From the NCBI GenBank assembly GCA_016213455.1, contig JACRAG010000492.1:1-14962 (forward strand): a stretch of 14,962 bases of DNA, read 5' to 3'. The notes under the pieces are model-generated. The model had not been told where the DNA came from, ran no database searches, and saw only the letters and a program-made list of their open reading frames with translations. How positions within the stretch are numbered: position 1 is the stretch's first letter; each line of letters starts with the position of its first letter. Origin of the DNA: Anaerolineae bacterium (GTDB lineage: Bacteria; Chloroflexota; Anaerolineae; Anaerolineales; Anaerolineaceae). The position numbers and the translations under genes were made by a program. This document shows, in pieces, positions 8,093-14,962 of the stretch.

Positions 8093-9520
8093 ATGCGGGG
8101 GTTGGTATTGAATAAAGAAGCTCATCTTGCATGGGTATTGGTTGACGGTGAAATTCATCATGTCAGAGACTATGCCCAACTGAAGCCTCTTTTGCGCCCA
8201 CGCGCCTTATGCCCGGAGTGTCATCAAGCAGTCATCATGCGGCTTGGAAAAGTGCGTGTTTTTCATGCCGCGCACGCACCCACAGACAATTTCTGCTCGC
8301 TCACGCAACCGGAGTCGGTCAAGCACCTCAATGCCAAGCTCCACATAGCCATGCAATTACGGAAAGCAGCATCCCTTTTAATTTCTCAGTCGTGTAGTGG
8401 GGGTCATACCTCCCGTGAAGTAATATTCCTACAGGATTGGGACGATGTGCAGGTGGAATACAGCATTGACCAGTATCGTCCTGATATTGTGTTAATGAAA
8501 TGCGGGCAACCCATCGGCGCGATTGAAGTCTTTGTCAGTCACACAATTGAACCGGAGAAAGAGGCCAGATTTAAGGATTTATCTTTCCCGTGGGTGGAAG
8601 TGAACGCCAATTCAATTGTGACGACCGAGGAATCGCTTAAATCGCTTGAATGGGTTCCTAACAAGCCACTTCCCTACCGAAAAAAATCCATCCCGGAATT
8701 GATGGCTTGGCATTGTTCTTCATGTGAAGAGGCAATTCTACAAAGACATAAAGAAGAAGAAAGGCGTGAGATTGCCAATCAATATCAATTAACGGGGTTT
8801 CGGATTGTTGATTTTTATCACCATAGCGGAAAACGTTATCGGGCAGTTTACTTTTCCAAAAAGCGCATCCAGAACGGGGTTATTACTGAGCTCGCCGTTT
8901 ATGAGGATGATAAAGTGGTTTGTGAGGTGAAGGTGAATAATGCCGACATAAGGCAAATGCAACGTATCCTGACATCAAAATTTGACCAATATCTCAAGCA
9001 GACAAGGGCTGAACTTACCGACGATCACATGAAATGGCAAACGTTATCACACCCTATTGCGAAACCATATTTTCTGTCGTCAGGCAATAATGGTAAGTTC
9101 CCCGCCAGATATGATTGGAATAGAGGAATGTCAAAGTGGCGACCGGTTCGCACCTTCAGACCAATTGACTGGAACCAACGATGGGAGGAATTGCAACGGC
9201 GTTATGCAGATTCCAGAAAACCAAATAAATCCCAAACAATTCCCCCTCAAGACACAGAGGTCGTCAATATCAAACCTATCAACCCTTTCTCTTTACCAAG
9301 TTTTCCACCTGAAAAGAATGTTTCAAGGAAAAGCCGCACCGAGGAGGAACGAGATACTTTCTCGAACGTGGAAAAGATTATATTTCATCCCGAAAAACAG
9401 AAAGAGACGGGACAGTGTATTCACTGTGGAGAATTTACGCAGGATTGGTGGCATTACTTTGGCGAAACCGGTTTATGTGAATGTCATTCCTGTTTGTATA
9501 AAGGGGTGACGAAAGACTAA
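8093..9520 (+). CDS. CoiA-like protein: zinc module, PD-(D/E)XK-like core, C-terminal zinc ribbon
   Basis: A 475-residue protein resembling the competence-protein CoiA family. The N-terminal module CPECHQAVIMRLGKVRVFHAAH (40-61) has C40, C43, H58 and H61 positioned for zinc, followed by ESVKHLNAKLHIAMQL (74-89), typical of CoiA. The nuclease-like core has RPDIVL (129-134, D131) and GAIEVFVSHTI (142-152, E145). The usual lysine or glutamine two residues after the glutamate is F147, so catalysis is uncertain. WHCSSC (206-211) may be another metal site. The tail is a lysine/proline-rich linker and a zinc ribbon CIHC...CHSC (442-445, 464-467). The ATG at 8093 has no ribosome binding site; TTG at 8108 has GGGGG 6 bases upstream and is a real alternative. 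AT-rich, unlike its neighbours, with no other competence gene nearby, so acquired DNA and a non-competence role are plausible. Confidence 0.75.
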   Translation: MRGLVLNKEAHLAWVLVDGEIHHVRDYAQLKPLLRPRALCPECHQAVIMRLGKVRVFHAAHAPTDNFCSLTQPESVKHLNAKLHIAMQLRKAASLLISQSCSGGHTSREVIFLQDWDDVQVEYSIDQYRPDIVLMKCGQPIGAIEVFVSHTIEPEKEARFKDLSFPWVEVNANSIVTTEESLKSLEWVPNKPLPYRKKSIPELMAWHCSSCEEAILQRHKEEERREIANQYQLTGFRIVDFYHHSGKRYRAVYFSKKRIQNGVITELAVYEDDKVVCEVKVNNADIRQMQRILTSKFDQYLKQTRAELTDDHMKWQTLSHPIAKPYFLSSGNNGKFPARYDWNRGMSKWRPVRTFRPIDWNQRWEELQRRYADSRKPNKSQTIPPQDTEVVNIKPINPFSLPSFPPEKNVSRKSRTEEERDTFSNVEKIIFHPEKQKETGQCIHCGEFTQDWWHYFGETGLCECHSCLYKGVTKD

Positions 9521-9534
9521 AAAAATCTCGAATG

Positions 9535-9573
9535 CTCTATTGAAAATAGAGTGGTTAAAAAAACGGCTTTTTT
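9535..9573 (+). terminator. Probable terminator of the CoiA-like gene
   Basis: CTCTATT, loop GAA and AATAGAG (9535-9551) form a perfect 7-bp stem 15 bases after the stop. A run of seven A, CGGC and six T follows (9557-9573), which can pair as a second AT stem ending in the T-run. The A-run gives the minus strand a T-run as well, so it may also stop the convergent gene. From 9574 to 9794 I see only AT-rich sequence with no supported feature. Confidence 0.5.
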
Positions 9574-9794
9574 GTATTAACCCAAATATAACGAGCAGAC
9601 AAGTTTCATTATCGATAATCCATTGTCTCTCTTCAGAAGAGTTAACAATTGTAGTTGTTGCTTTTTTAACGATTATTCTATTGAATAAATAATTTTCGAA
9701 GATCTCATCTTATAAAATGATTTGTTTCGGTTTATAGCAAAATATTTTTTAATTGTTTACTTATGATTTCCGCTGGTTACAAAAATAAATATGG

Positions 9795-10949
9795 TTATAA
9801 GAACTCCACCGACAAGAATAATACATTTAATATACTTTGTCTGATCTCGGTAAACCTTTTATATATGATAGGGTATGAGTTTACACTATGTGCGCTATGA
9901 TTTCGCAAACAATAAGCGATAGCTATGTCACATTCTAACCGAGAAGGGAATGTCTTGTCATCGTATTTGAATTTCTGCTTTAGCAACTCATTTATCGTGT
10001 TTTCAAAATCCCGGTTTTGTCTGGAATTTATATTATTAAGGTGGGTTATATTCAAAGCATGATCTTTTGAAATACTAGATTCTATTAATAAATGGTTCGC
10101 AAGATGACTAAACTTCCAGTCATTTTTTCCTGGATTTATGATGCTAGAAAGAATTACTTCGTCAATAACAAGGACAAGATCAAATAGCATATTTAATTCG
10201 TAAATGCTTGCAAAGTTACTTTTAATAGCAGTTGGTGGTATGTGATCAAGATCAAAGAAACGAGCAACCGTGTAAGTGAACAAATATAGGTTGTCTCTAC
10301 TAGGACATTTTTCAAGAAACTTCTCTCGTAAATCATCCATGGTTAGTTTATTGTTTGAAATACCTCTATAGTTAGATATGAGCTGATCTAGATAATTAGC
10401 CCAGGAATTTACTTGATTAAAAAGTAAGTTTCCTTTTTCTAAATTATTGAGTGAAACGGTCAAATAAGCAGGGGTACCAGGTTTTCCTGAATTATGGGTC
10501 AAGACATCTTCTTCAACAGCGCTATGGATAAGAAAGAAACCCTTATCTAATTGGCCTTGAAAGATGGCTGTCTGACTCCAAAAGTAATATATAGGCCCTT
10601 TATGAATCCGTTCATTTCTAGTTCTTTCCCATTCGAGCACGATTTTTAGAAAATCATCCCAAAATTGTTGAGCCTCACCAACACGTCCCTGTTTTTGATA
10701 CTCATACCAAATTGTGCTAAGGTTGTTGAATAAAAAATCGCGACCGGGTGGATTGCCCCTTTTCCTATCAAGATATCCGATGATGCTATCTCTTAGATCC
10801 CCATTGATTCTTTTGATGAATTCGAGATATGTAATATCCGGTTTTTCGAAGAAATGCGTATATAGATTTCTAAAAAATTCATCCATTTCATCATCAAGAT
10901 GTGTATATCCCAAGATAGGAATATTGCGACCTGCTAGATTAATATCCAT
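9795..10949 (-). CDS. Unknown protein with C-terminal HEPN-like R-x4-H motif
   Basis: A 384-residue soluble, mostly helical protein (no signal peptide or membrane helix) that I cannot assign to a named family. Counting from the GTG at 10955, the C-terminal part reads CDIAIAYCLRNHSAHSVNSY (342-361). R351 and H356 form an R-x4-H motif inside a helix followed by a long helix, the arrangement of HEPN domains, many of which are RNases in toxin, CRISPR and abortive-infection systems. The middle (about 85-215) has helical repeat-like character (FWDDFLKIVLEWERTRNERI, then GQLDKGFFLIHSAVEED). I prefer the ATG at 10949 because AGGGG lies 5 bases upstream; the GTG at 10955 would add two residues. AT-rich, convergent with the CoiA-like gene, and transcribed alone. 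A HEPN RNase role is inference. Confidence 0.75.
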   Translation of the reverse strand: MDINLAGRNIPILGYTHLDDEMDEFFRNLYTHFFEKPDITYLEFIKRINGDLRDSIIGYLDRKRGNPPGRDFLFNNLSTIWYEYQKQGRVGEAQQFWDDFLKIVLEWERTRNERIHKGPIYYFWSQTAIFQGQLDKGFFLIHSAVEEDVLTHNSGKPGTPAYLTVSLNNLEKGNLLFNQVNSWANYLDQLISNYRGISNNKLTMDDLREKFLEKCPSRDNLYLFTYTVARFFDLDHIPPTAIKSNFASIYELNMLFDLVLVIDEVILSSIINPGKNDWKFSHLANHLLIESSISKDHALNITHLNNINSRQNRDFENTINELLKQKFKYDDKTFPSRLECDIAIAYCLRNHSAHSVNSYPIIYKRFTEIRQSILNVLFLSVEFL

Positions 10950-11011
10950 TGACACCCCTGGTATTTAGAGTTGCTTGTTGCCTTGAATTATTGAAATCTG
11001 TAGTTTTAAAA

Positions 11012-11017
11012 ATTATA
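11012..11017 (-). promoter_or_regulatory. Candidate -10 for the HEPN-like gene
   Basis: The minus strand reads TATAAT here, 62 bases ahead of the ATG at 10949, and lies just downstream of the nrdJ terminator, so the gene would have its own promoter. No convincing -35 is visible. Confidence 0.45.
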
Positions 11018-11043
11018 GCGTCTTCCCAGTTTATTTATTAATC

Positions 11044-11080
11044 AAAACTAGCGTCTCCGTGGTAAACAAGGAGACGCTAG
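11044..11080 (-). terminator. Intrinsic terminator of the nrdR-nrdJ operon
   Basis: CTAGCGTCTCC (11048-11058) and GGAGACGCTAG (11070-11080) form a perfect 11-bp stem with an 11-base loop. On the minus strand the stem is followed by TTTTGATTAATAAAT, a U-rich tail. It lies about 100 bases beyond the nrdJ stop at 11182 and ahead of the HEPN-like promoter. Confidence 0.85.
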
Positions 11081-11181
11081 AAGCTTGAGAAACGAAACGA
11101 CTTTAAGACAATATTAGATTCTTACAACTCATTTCTGATGTTGTTGGTCTCGACATGAACATTATTACCTTGAATCTATTC

Positions 11182-13818
11182 CTAGCACTCGCTATACCCG
11201 CAGGAGTAGCACTTGCGGCAGCCTTCTTCGTTGACCACGCTGGCTTCACCGCACTCGGGGCACAGGTCGCCGAATTTGGAGAGCAGCGAGGGCTGGGCGG
11301 GGCTGAGGCTGGGGGCGGCTTCGGCGGGCTTGTGGCTGTGCCCGTTGCCGTTGCCGCTCTGCAGCGTCACCGGGGGTTGACCCGCGGCAGCCGCTTTGCG
11401 CTCGGTCCAGGCTTGCAAGTACTTCTCCAGCACCTGCCCGATGCCGTCCGGCAGGGAGCGCACGCGGTTGGGGCCAAAGCCCAGCGAGCGCCCGCCGCCA
11501 ATGCCGACCAGCTGGCGCACCACCTCGCGCAGGCGCTCCACCGGTTCCACCGGCGATGCCAGGCGCAGGATGTAGCTGATCAACCGTCCGATGGCTTCGG
11601 AGACGGCGGCGGTGTCGGAGCCGGCTTTGGCGGAGTTGAGGAAGACCTCGAAGGGCTGGCTGCCGCCGTTCTCGTTGATGGTGACGAAGGTCTTGCCCAG
11701 GGGCGTTTCGGCGGTCATGGTGTAGCCCGGCAGGATCTGCGGGCGGGGTTTCTTGGTCTCGTGCCAGATGACCAGCTGCTCCACCGCCGGTTCGGGGGTG
11801 GGGGCGGGTTCGGCAGGGGCGTCCTTCTCCTGCTTCTTGACCGCGGTGGCGTGGGTCTCCAGCACCACCTTGTCGCGCGAGCCGGTCACATATACGGTGA
11901 TGCCCTTGCAGCCCAGTTCCCAGGCCAGCATGTAGGCGGTCGCCACGTCTTCTTCGCTGGCGCCAGGGGCAAAGTTGATCGTCTTGCTCAGGCTGTTGTC
12001 CACAAAGGCCTGCAGGGCTGCCTGCATGCGCACGTGCTCGTCGGCGGAGATGTCGCCGGAGACGACGAAGGTGTTGCGCATCGACTCGGGCAGGGCGGTC
12101 ACGTTCTGGCAGGTGCCTTCGCTCATGATCTGCTGCAGGATCTCCTCGCGCGCTTCGGGGTCGATGCCAGCTTTGAGGATGGCTTCCTCGAAGGCGGGAG
12201 AAGCATACACCAGCTGCAGGTCTTTGCCATTGTCGTTGACGTGGCGGATGTAAGCCAGCGCGAAGACCGGCTCGCAGCCGTAGCCTTCGCAGCCGGCGAC
12301 GGTAGCGATGGTGCCGGTGGGGGCGATGGTGGTCTGCGCGGCGTTGCGGATGCCGTGGCGCAGGATGCCGTCCACGATGCCGTCCCAATCCACGGGTGGG
12401 CGACCGTAGTCGGTGGTATAAGGCACGATGGAGACCGGGGGCTGCCAGGTCATGTTGTCGCGGTCATAGATGGAGCCATTGATGGCGGGGAAGGCGCCGC
12501 GCTGCTCGGCAAGCTGCACCGAGGTGAGCATGGCGTGGTAGCGCACAAATTCCATCACCTGCGCGCCGAATTCCTGGCCCTCGGGTGAGCCGTAGCGGAT
12601 GCCGCAGTGGTACATCAGGTCAGCCAGGCCCATCACACCCAGGCCGATGCGGCGGGCGCGGTGCGCGGCTTCTTTGAGCTGCGGCACAGCCGGGACGTAC
12701 GCGTTGGCTTCCACCACGTCATCCAGGAAGATGGTGGAGAGCACGGTGCTGCGGCGCAGTTCCTCCCAGTCCACGCTGTTGTTGGGTCCGAGGTGCTGGG
12801 CCAGGTTGACCGAGCCGAGGCAGCAGTTTTCATACGGGCCAAGCCACTGTTCGCCGCACGGGTTGGTGGCTTCCAGCGGGTAAAGGTGGGGCACCGGGTT
12901 GGAGCGGTTGGCGGCGTCCAGGAAGAGCACGCCCGGCTCGCCGTTGTGGTGGGCCTGTTTGACGATCTTGTCGAACAGGTCGCGGGCGCGCACGGTGCGG
13001 TAGGTGCGGATGGGCAGACCGGCGGCTTCCGCCTGGTCCAGCGTGCCGCGGAAGGAGCGCAGGGCCGGATCGGAGACATCGATGAAGCGCAGCGGCCAAT
13101 CGGCGTCTTCCTTCACGGCGCGCATGAAAGCGTCGGTGATGCCGACGGAAATGTTGAAGTTGGTGATGGCGTTTTCGTTGGTCTTGCAGGAGATGAACTC
13201 CTCGATATCCGGGTGGTCCACGCGCAGCACGCCCATGTTGGCGCCGCGGCGGGTGCCGCCCTGGGCGATCTCGCCGAAGGCGTGGTCATACACGCGCAGG
13301 AAGCCCACCGGACCGGTAGCCTGCCCGGCGGAGGATTTGACCATGGCGCCGTGCGGGCGCAGGCGCGAGAAGGAGAAGCCGTTGCCGCCGCCGGTCTGCT
13401 GGATCAAGGCGGCGTCGCGTAGGGTCTGGAAAATGCCGGCTGAATCACGGCCCATATCGTCAACGATGGGGAGAACAAAACACGCGGCGAGCTGGCCGAG
13501 GGGGGTGCCGGCGCCGGTGAAGGTGGGGGAATTGGGGAAGAACTTTTTATCGGTTAAAAGGTAATAGAAGCCGCGTGCCCGCGCGAGGACATCCGTGCTG
13601 CCCCAGATCTCTTCCACGGCGGCGATGTTGTAGGCCACGCGCCAGAACATCTCTTCGATCGACTCGGCCGGGTTACCGTCCCGTCCGCGGCGAACGTATC
13701 GGCGGATGAGCACCTGGCGCGCATTGTCGGTCAAATCCACCGCCGGCAGGTCTTCCGGCATCTCCGGAATGGGTAGCAGGCCGTTGCGAATTGCGAGTTC
13801 GTTATCTCTTGGTACCAT
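11182..13818 (-). CDS. nrdJ: Adenosylcobalamin-dependent (class II) ribonucleoside-diphosphate reductase
   Basis: An 878-residue cytoplasmic enzyme that makes deoxyribonucleotides from ribonucleotides with a cobalamin-generated thiyl radical. The active-site loop is NPCGEQ (319-324) with N319, C321 as radical cysteine and E323. C113 in AACFVLPI is the likely redox partner of the active site. GGGNGFSFS (143-151) and APTGTIA (499-505) are conserved reductase segments. Residues about 698-800 form the TSCPD-type C-terminal domain, followed by a Gly/Asn/Ala/Pro-rich linker. The tail holds six cysteines, C853, C856, C867, C870, C873 and C878, where the last pair is the mobile reducing thiol pair. 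No N-terminal ATP-cone is present. I choose ATG 13818 (AGGAG just upstream) over 13830. It overlaps nrdR by 17 bases, so translation is probably coupled. The transcript ends at 11044-11080. Confidence 0.96.
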   Translation of the reverse strand: MVPRDNELAIRNGLLPIPEMPEDLPAVDLTDNARQVLIRRYVRRGRDGNPAESIEEMFWRVAYNIAAVEEIWGSTDVLARARGFYYLLTDKKFFPNSPTFTGAGTPLGQLAACFVLPIVDDMGRDSAGIFQTLRDAALIQQTGGGNGFSFSRLRPHGAMVKSSAGQATGPVGFLRVYDHAFGEIAQGGTRRGANMGVLRVDHPDIEEFISCKTNENAITNFNISVGITDAFMRAVKEDADWPLRFIDVSDPALRSFRGTLDQAEAAGLPIRTYRTVRARDLFDKIVKQAHHNGEPGVLFLDAANRSNPVPHLYPLEATNPCGEQWLGPYENCCLGSVNLAQHLGPNNSVDWEELRRSTVLSTIFLDDVVEANAYVPAVPQLKEAAHRARRIGLGVMGLADLMYHCGIRYGSPEGQEFGAQVMEFVRYHAMLTSVQLAEQRGAFPAINGSIYDRDNMTWQPPVSIVPYTTDYGRPPVDWDGIVDGILRHGIRNAAQTTIAPTGTIATVAGCEGYGCEPVFALAYIRHVNDNGKDLQLVYASPAFEEAILKAGIDPEAREEILQQIMSEGTCQNVTALPESMRNTFVVSGDISADEHVRMQAALQAFVDNSLSKTINFAPGASEEDVATAYMLAWELGCKGITVYVTGSRDKVVLETHATAVKKQEKDAPAEPAPTPEPAVEQLVIWHETKKPRPQILPGYTMTAETPLGKTFVTINENGGSQPFEVFLNSAKAGSDTAAVSEAIGRLISYILRLASPVEPVERLREVVRQLVGIGGGRSLGFGPNRVRSLPDGIGQVLEKYLQAWTERKAAAAGQPPVTLQSGNGNGHSHKPAEAAPSLSPAQPSLLSKFGDLCPECGEASVVNEEGCRKCYSCGYSEC

Positions 13819-14275
13819 TGGTCTCCTCATCTTTCAATAAACGATCAATCTCATTGCGGATTGCGCGGAGATCGTCGAGCTGCAGGTAAACGATCCCATA
13901 GCGGATATAGGCGATATGGTCGAGCTCCTTTAATCCCTCCACAACCATGTCGCCGATGACACGCGAACTCACCTCTGCGCGCCCCATGCGCTGCAGAGAG
14001 GTTTCGATTTCCCCCACCAGTCGTTCAATGGCCGAAGCCGGAACAGGCCGTTTGGCGCAGGAGATGCGGATGCCGCGCAGAAGTTTTTCCCGGTCGAACT
14101 CCTCGCGCGTGCCGTCTTTCTTGATGATCAACGGGGTCGCCAGCAGCGGGCGTTCGATGGTGGTGAAGCGCTGGTGGCAGAGCACGCACTCACGCCGCCG
14201 GCGGACGATGCCGCGGCTGTCGTGGGTGGTATCCAGCACTTTAGAATCTTCGCTCTGGCAGTAGGGGCACCGCAT
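13802..14275 (-). CDS. nrdR: NrdR, repressor of ribonucleotide reductase genes
   Basis: A 157-residue regulator of standard length. The N-terminal zinc ribbon [18 protein letters not shown] has C3 and C6, completed by C30 and C33 in [16 protein letters not shown], and binds DNA. Residues about 49-137 are the ATP-cone ([22 protein letters not shown]) that senses ATP/dATP and switches oligomeric state. The ATG at 14275 is preceded by AGGAGG with a 4-base gap; the open frame extends upstream to 14371 but that stretch holds the operator. It forms one operon with nrdJ, overlapping its start, and two palindromes upstream look like its own binding sites. The product therefore probably represses its own operon when dATP is high. 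Confidence 0.97.
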   Translation of the reverse strand: MRCPYCQSEDSKVLDTTHDSRGIVRRRRECVLCHQRFTTIERPLLATPLIIKKDGTREEFDREKLLRGIRISCAKRPVPASAIERLVGEIETSLQRMGRAEVSSRVIGDMVVEGLKELDHIAYIRYGIVYLQLDDLRAIRNEIDRLLKDEETNGTKR

Positions 14276-14366
14276 ATTTCCTCCTGATTCTCGCGGCAAC
14301 CGGGCCGGCTCTGTTACGATGTTGTCCCTCAATCCGGGGGCGCCGGTGCTGCGAGGGAAAAAAACC

Positions 14367-14386
14367 ACCACCGTATATATGGTGGT
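14367..14386 (-). promoter_or_regulatory. Candidate NrdR box, proximal
   Basis: ACCACCGTATATATGGTGGT is a near-perfect palindrome (one unpaired position pair). The 16-mer at 14370-14385 agrees with the published NrdR-box pattern ACACWATATATWGTGT at 12 of 16 positions by hand count. It lies about 90 bases ahead of the nrdR ATG. Confidence 0.7.
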
Positions 14387-14397
14387 AGTGGCTGTGA

Positions 14398-14415
14398 CCG
14401 TACGTATATGTACGG
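14398..14415 (-). promoter_or_regulatory. Candidate NrdR box, distal
   Basis: CCGTACGTATATGTACGG is a palindrome with one mismatched position pair and a central TATAT. Its centre is 30 bases from that of the other palindrome, about three helical turns, the arrangement expected for paired NrdR boxes. It sits just downstream of the predicted promoter at 14425-14453, where bound repressor would block transcription. Confidence 0.65.
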
Positions 14416-14424
14416 CACGAAATT

Positions 14425-14453
14425 ATTCTAGCATAGAAACCATCCGGAAACAA
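14425..14453 (-). promoter_or_regulatory. Promoter of the nrdR-nrdJ operon
   Basis: On the minus strand TTGTTT (14453-14448), a 17-base spacer and TAGAAT (14430-14425) form a plausible sigma70-type promoter. Transcription would begin near 14418, at the distal NrdR box, and give a leader of about 140 bases before nrdR. Confidence 0.55.
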
Positions 14454-14801
14454 GCGGTTCCAGCCATTCTTAATCTTAAAAATTGTACGGGACAAATTTT
14501 CTATAATCGTTTGTTAAACCGCCGGAAGCCTGAGAAGTATTTCCCAGGCGAAAAAGGCTAAATACGGCTTTGAAGGCGAAAACACTGCCTGAATCGCCAC
14601 ATGTCAGGGTTGTTGAGGGTGGGGGATGGGTTGGACGTTCGTTTGTTAATGATTTCTTAAAAAATACCGGATACGCATACTTTCGCAACAGTGTTCCCGG
14701 GAACGGTCACATGGGCAATATGGGCTCTTTCTTAAAGAATGGCAACGCGCCTGCGACGAATCGCAGGACGTGTGGACGCCTGCAGCGCGGAAAATTTGGT
14801 T
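14454..14801. other. Intergenic stretch without a supported gene
   Basis: Between the nrdR promoter and the ftsZ terminator I find no reading frame with a good start site or recognisable protein. It does contain a perfect 12-base palindrome GTTCCCGGGAAC (14693-14704), a 7-bp hairpin CCTGCGA-CGAA-TCGCAGG (14750-14767) and, on the plus strand, TATAAT at 14502-14507 without a good -35. These may be an operator, RNA structure or chance. Confidence 0.5.
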
Positions 14802-14835
14802 AAAAGGAAAGAGCGGGTAGGGCACACTACCCGCT
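14802..14835 (-). terminator. Intrinsic terminator downstream of ftsZ
   Basis: AGCGGGTAG (14812-14820), loop GGCACA and CTACCCGCT (14827-14835) form a perfect 9-bp stem. On the minus strand it is followed by CTTTCCTTTTAACC, a U-rich tail. It lies 73 bases after the ftsZ stop and would separate ftsZ transcription from nrdR. Confidence 0.8.
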
Positions 14836-14908
14836 GGTACTGATAAAAACCGAATTGTGACGAGAACCGGACTCGCTCTGCCCCCTGGCTGCGGAGAAGC
14901 GCTAAGCT

Positions 14909-14962
14909 TTAGCGCTTGCGGTTGCGAAGGAAAGCAGGGATGTCGAAGTCGTCTGTATTCAC
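14909..14962 (-). CDS. ftsZ: Cell-division protein FtsZ, last 17 residues
   Basis: The minus strand from the window edge reads NTDDFDIPAFLRNRKR and stops at TAA (14909-14911). DIPAFLR with a basic tail is the conserved C-terminal peptide of FtsZ, the tubulin-like cell-division GTPase, which binds partners such as FtsA, SepF or ZipA. Only the tail is present, so the rest of the gene lies beyond the window. ftsZ next to nrdR is a known bacterial arrangement and supports the assignment. A perfect 9-bp hairpin (14897-14917, loop GCT) overlaps the stop codon. Confidence 0.85.
   Translation of the reverse strand: MNTDDFDIPAFLRNRKR

Noticed and set aside
7865..11150. CRISPR array, tRNA or insertion sequence in the AT-rich stretch
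   Set aside because: I looked for regularly spaced repeats, tRNA-like cloverleaf ends and paired terminal inverted repeats with a transposase and found none, so no mobile element is claimed.
11155..12588. A 477-codon plus-strand frame opposite nrdJ
   Set aside because: Gly/Ala/Val/His-rich translation typical of antisense to a GC-rich gene; nrdJ on the minus strand is certain from its active-site motifs.
14476..14688. A 70-codon minus-strand frame in the same gap
   Set aside because: No ribosome binding site or family match, and the opposite-strand frame over the same bases is equally unconvincing.
14570..14803. A 77-codon plus-strand frame beginning with TTG in the ftsZ-nrdR gap
   Set aside because: No ribosome binding site, no recognisable domain, and composition like non-coding sequence. 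Kept only as part of the intergenic description.

Overview
The window looks like a bacterial chromosome segment of moderate to high GC, interrupted by one clearly AT-rich stretch (about 7865-11150). The right end carries ftsZ (last codons only), then nrdR and nrdJ on the same strand. A cobalamin-dependent ribonucleotide reductase with its NrdR repressor beside ftsZ, together with the general gene content, would fit a Chloroflexota (Anaerolineae-like) genome. That taxonomic guess is inference and rests on no marker gene. The last base of the window lies inside ftsZ and the first base inside an MFS transporter, so both ends are truncated.

Left part (1-3756): a minus-strand set of an NTF2/SnoaL-like small protein, an aldo/keto reductase and a 14-TM-type MFS exporter. 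It faces a divergent AraC-family regulator on the plus strand. The likely theme is regulated detoxification or export of a small carbonyl or drug-like molecule, with the AraC protein as the local regulator. Middle part (3892-7431): a plus-strand NHL-type beta-propeller protein of unknown role, with its own good promoter. A bidirectional terminator separates it from a convergent minus-strand pair, an APH-type small-molecule kinase followed by a MATE efflux pump.

Region 7432-8092 has no convincing full gene. It holds an 87-bp in-frame remnant of the 3' end of the beta-propeller gene (71 of 87 bases identical by hand count), a possible broken minus-strand reading frame, and a 26-codon plus-strand ORF. 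The AT-rich stretch that follows encodes two convergent, unrelated-looking proteins. One is CoiA-like, with an N-terminal zinc-binding module, a PD-(D/E)XK-like core and a C-terminal zinc ribbon. The other is a 384-residue protein of unknown function ending in a HEPN-like R-x4-H motif. This is the accessory part of the window and the best place to look for something undescribed; a nuclease plus HEPN pair is suggestive of a defence or toxin function but not proof of it.

Right part (11044-14962): nrdR and nrdJ overlap by 17 bases and form one operon on the minus strand, ended by a good intrinsic terminator at 11044-11080. Upstream of nrdR are two palindromes about three helical turns apart, just downstream of a predicted promoter. 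They look like tandem NrdR boxes, so the operon probably represses itself when dATP is high. The 450-base gap between this promoter and ftsZ has no gene I can support. It holds the ftsZ terminator and a few palindromes.
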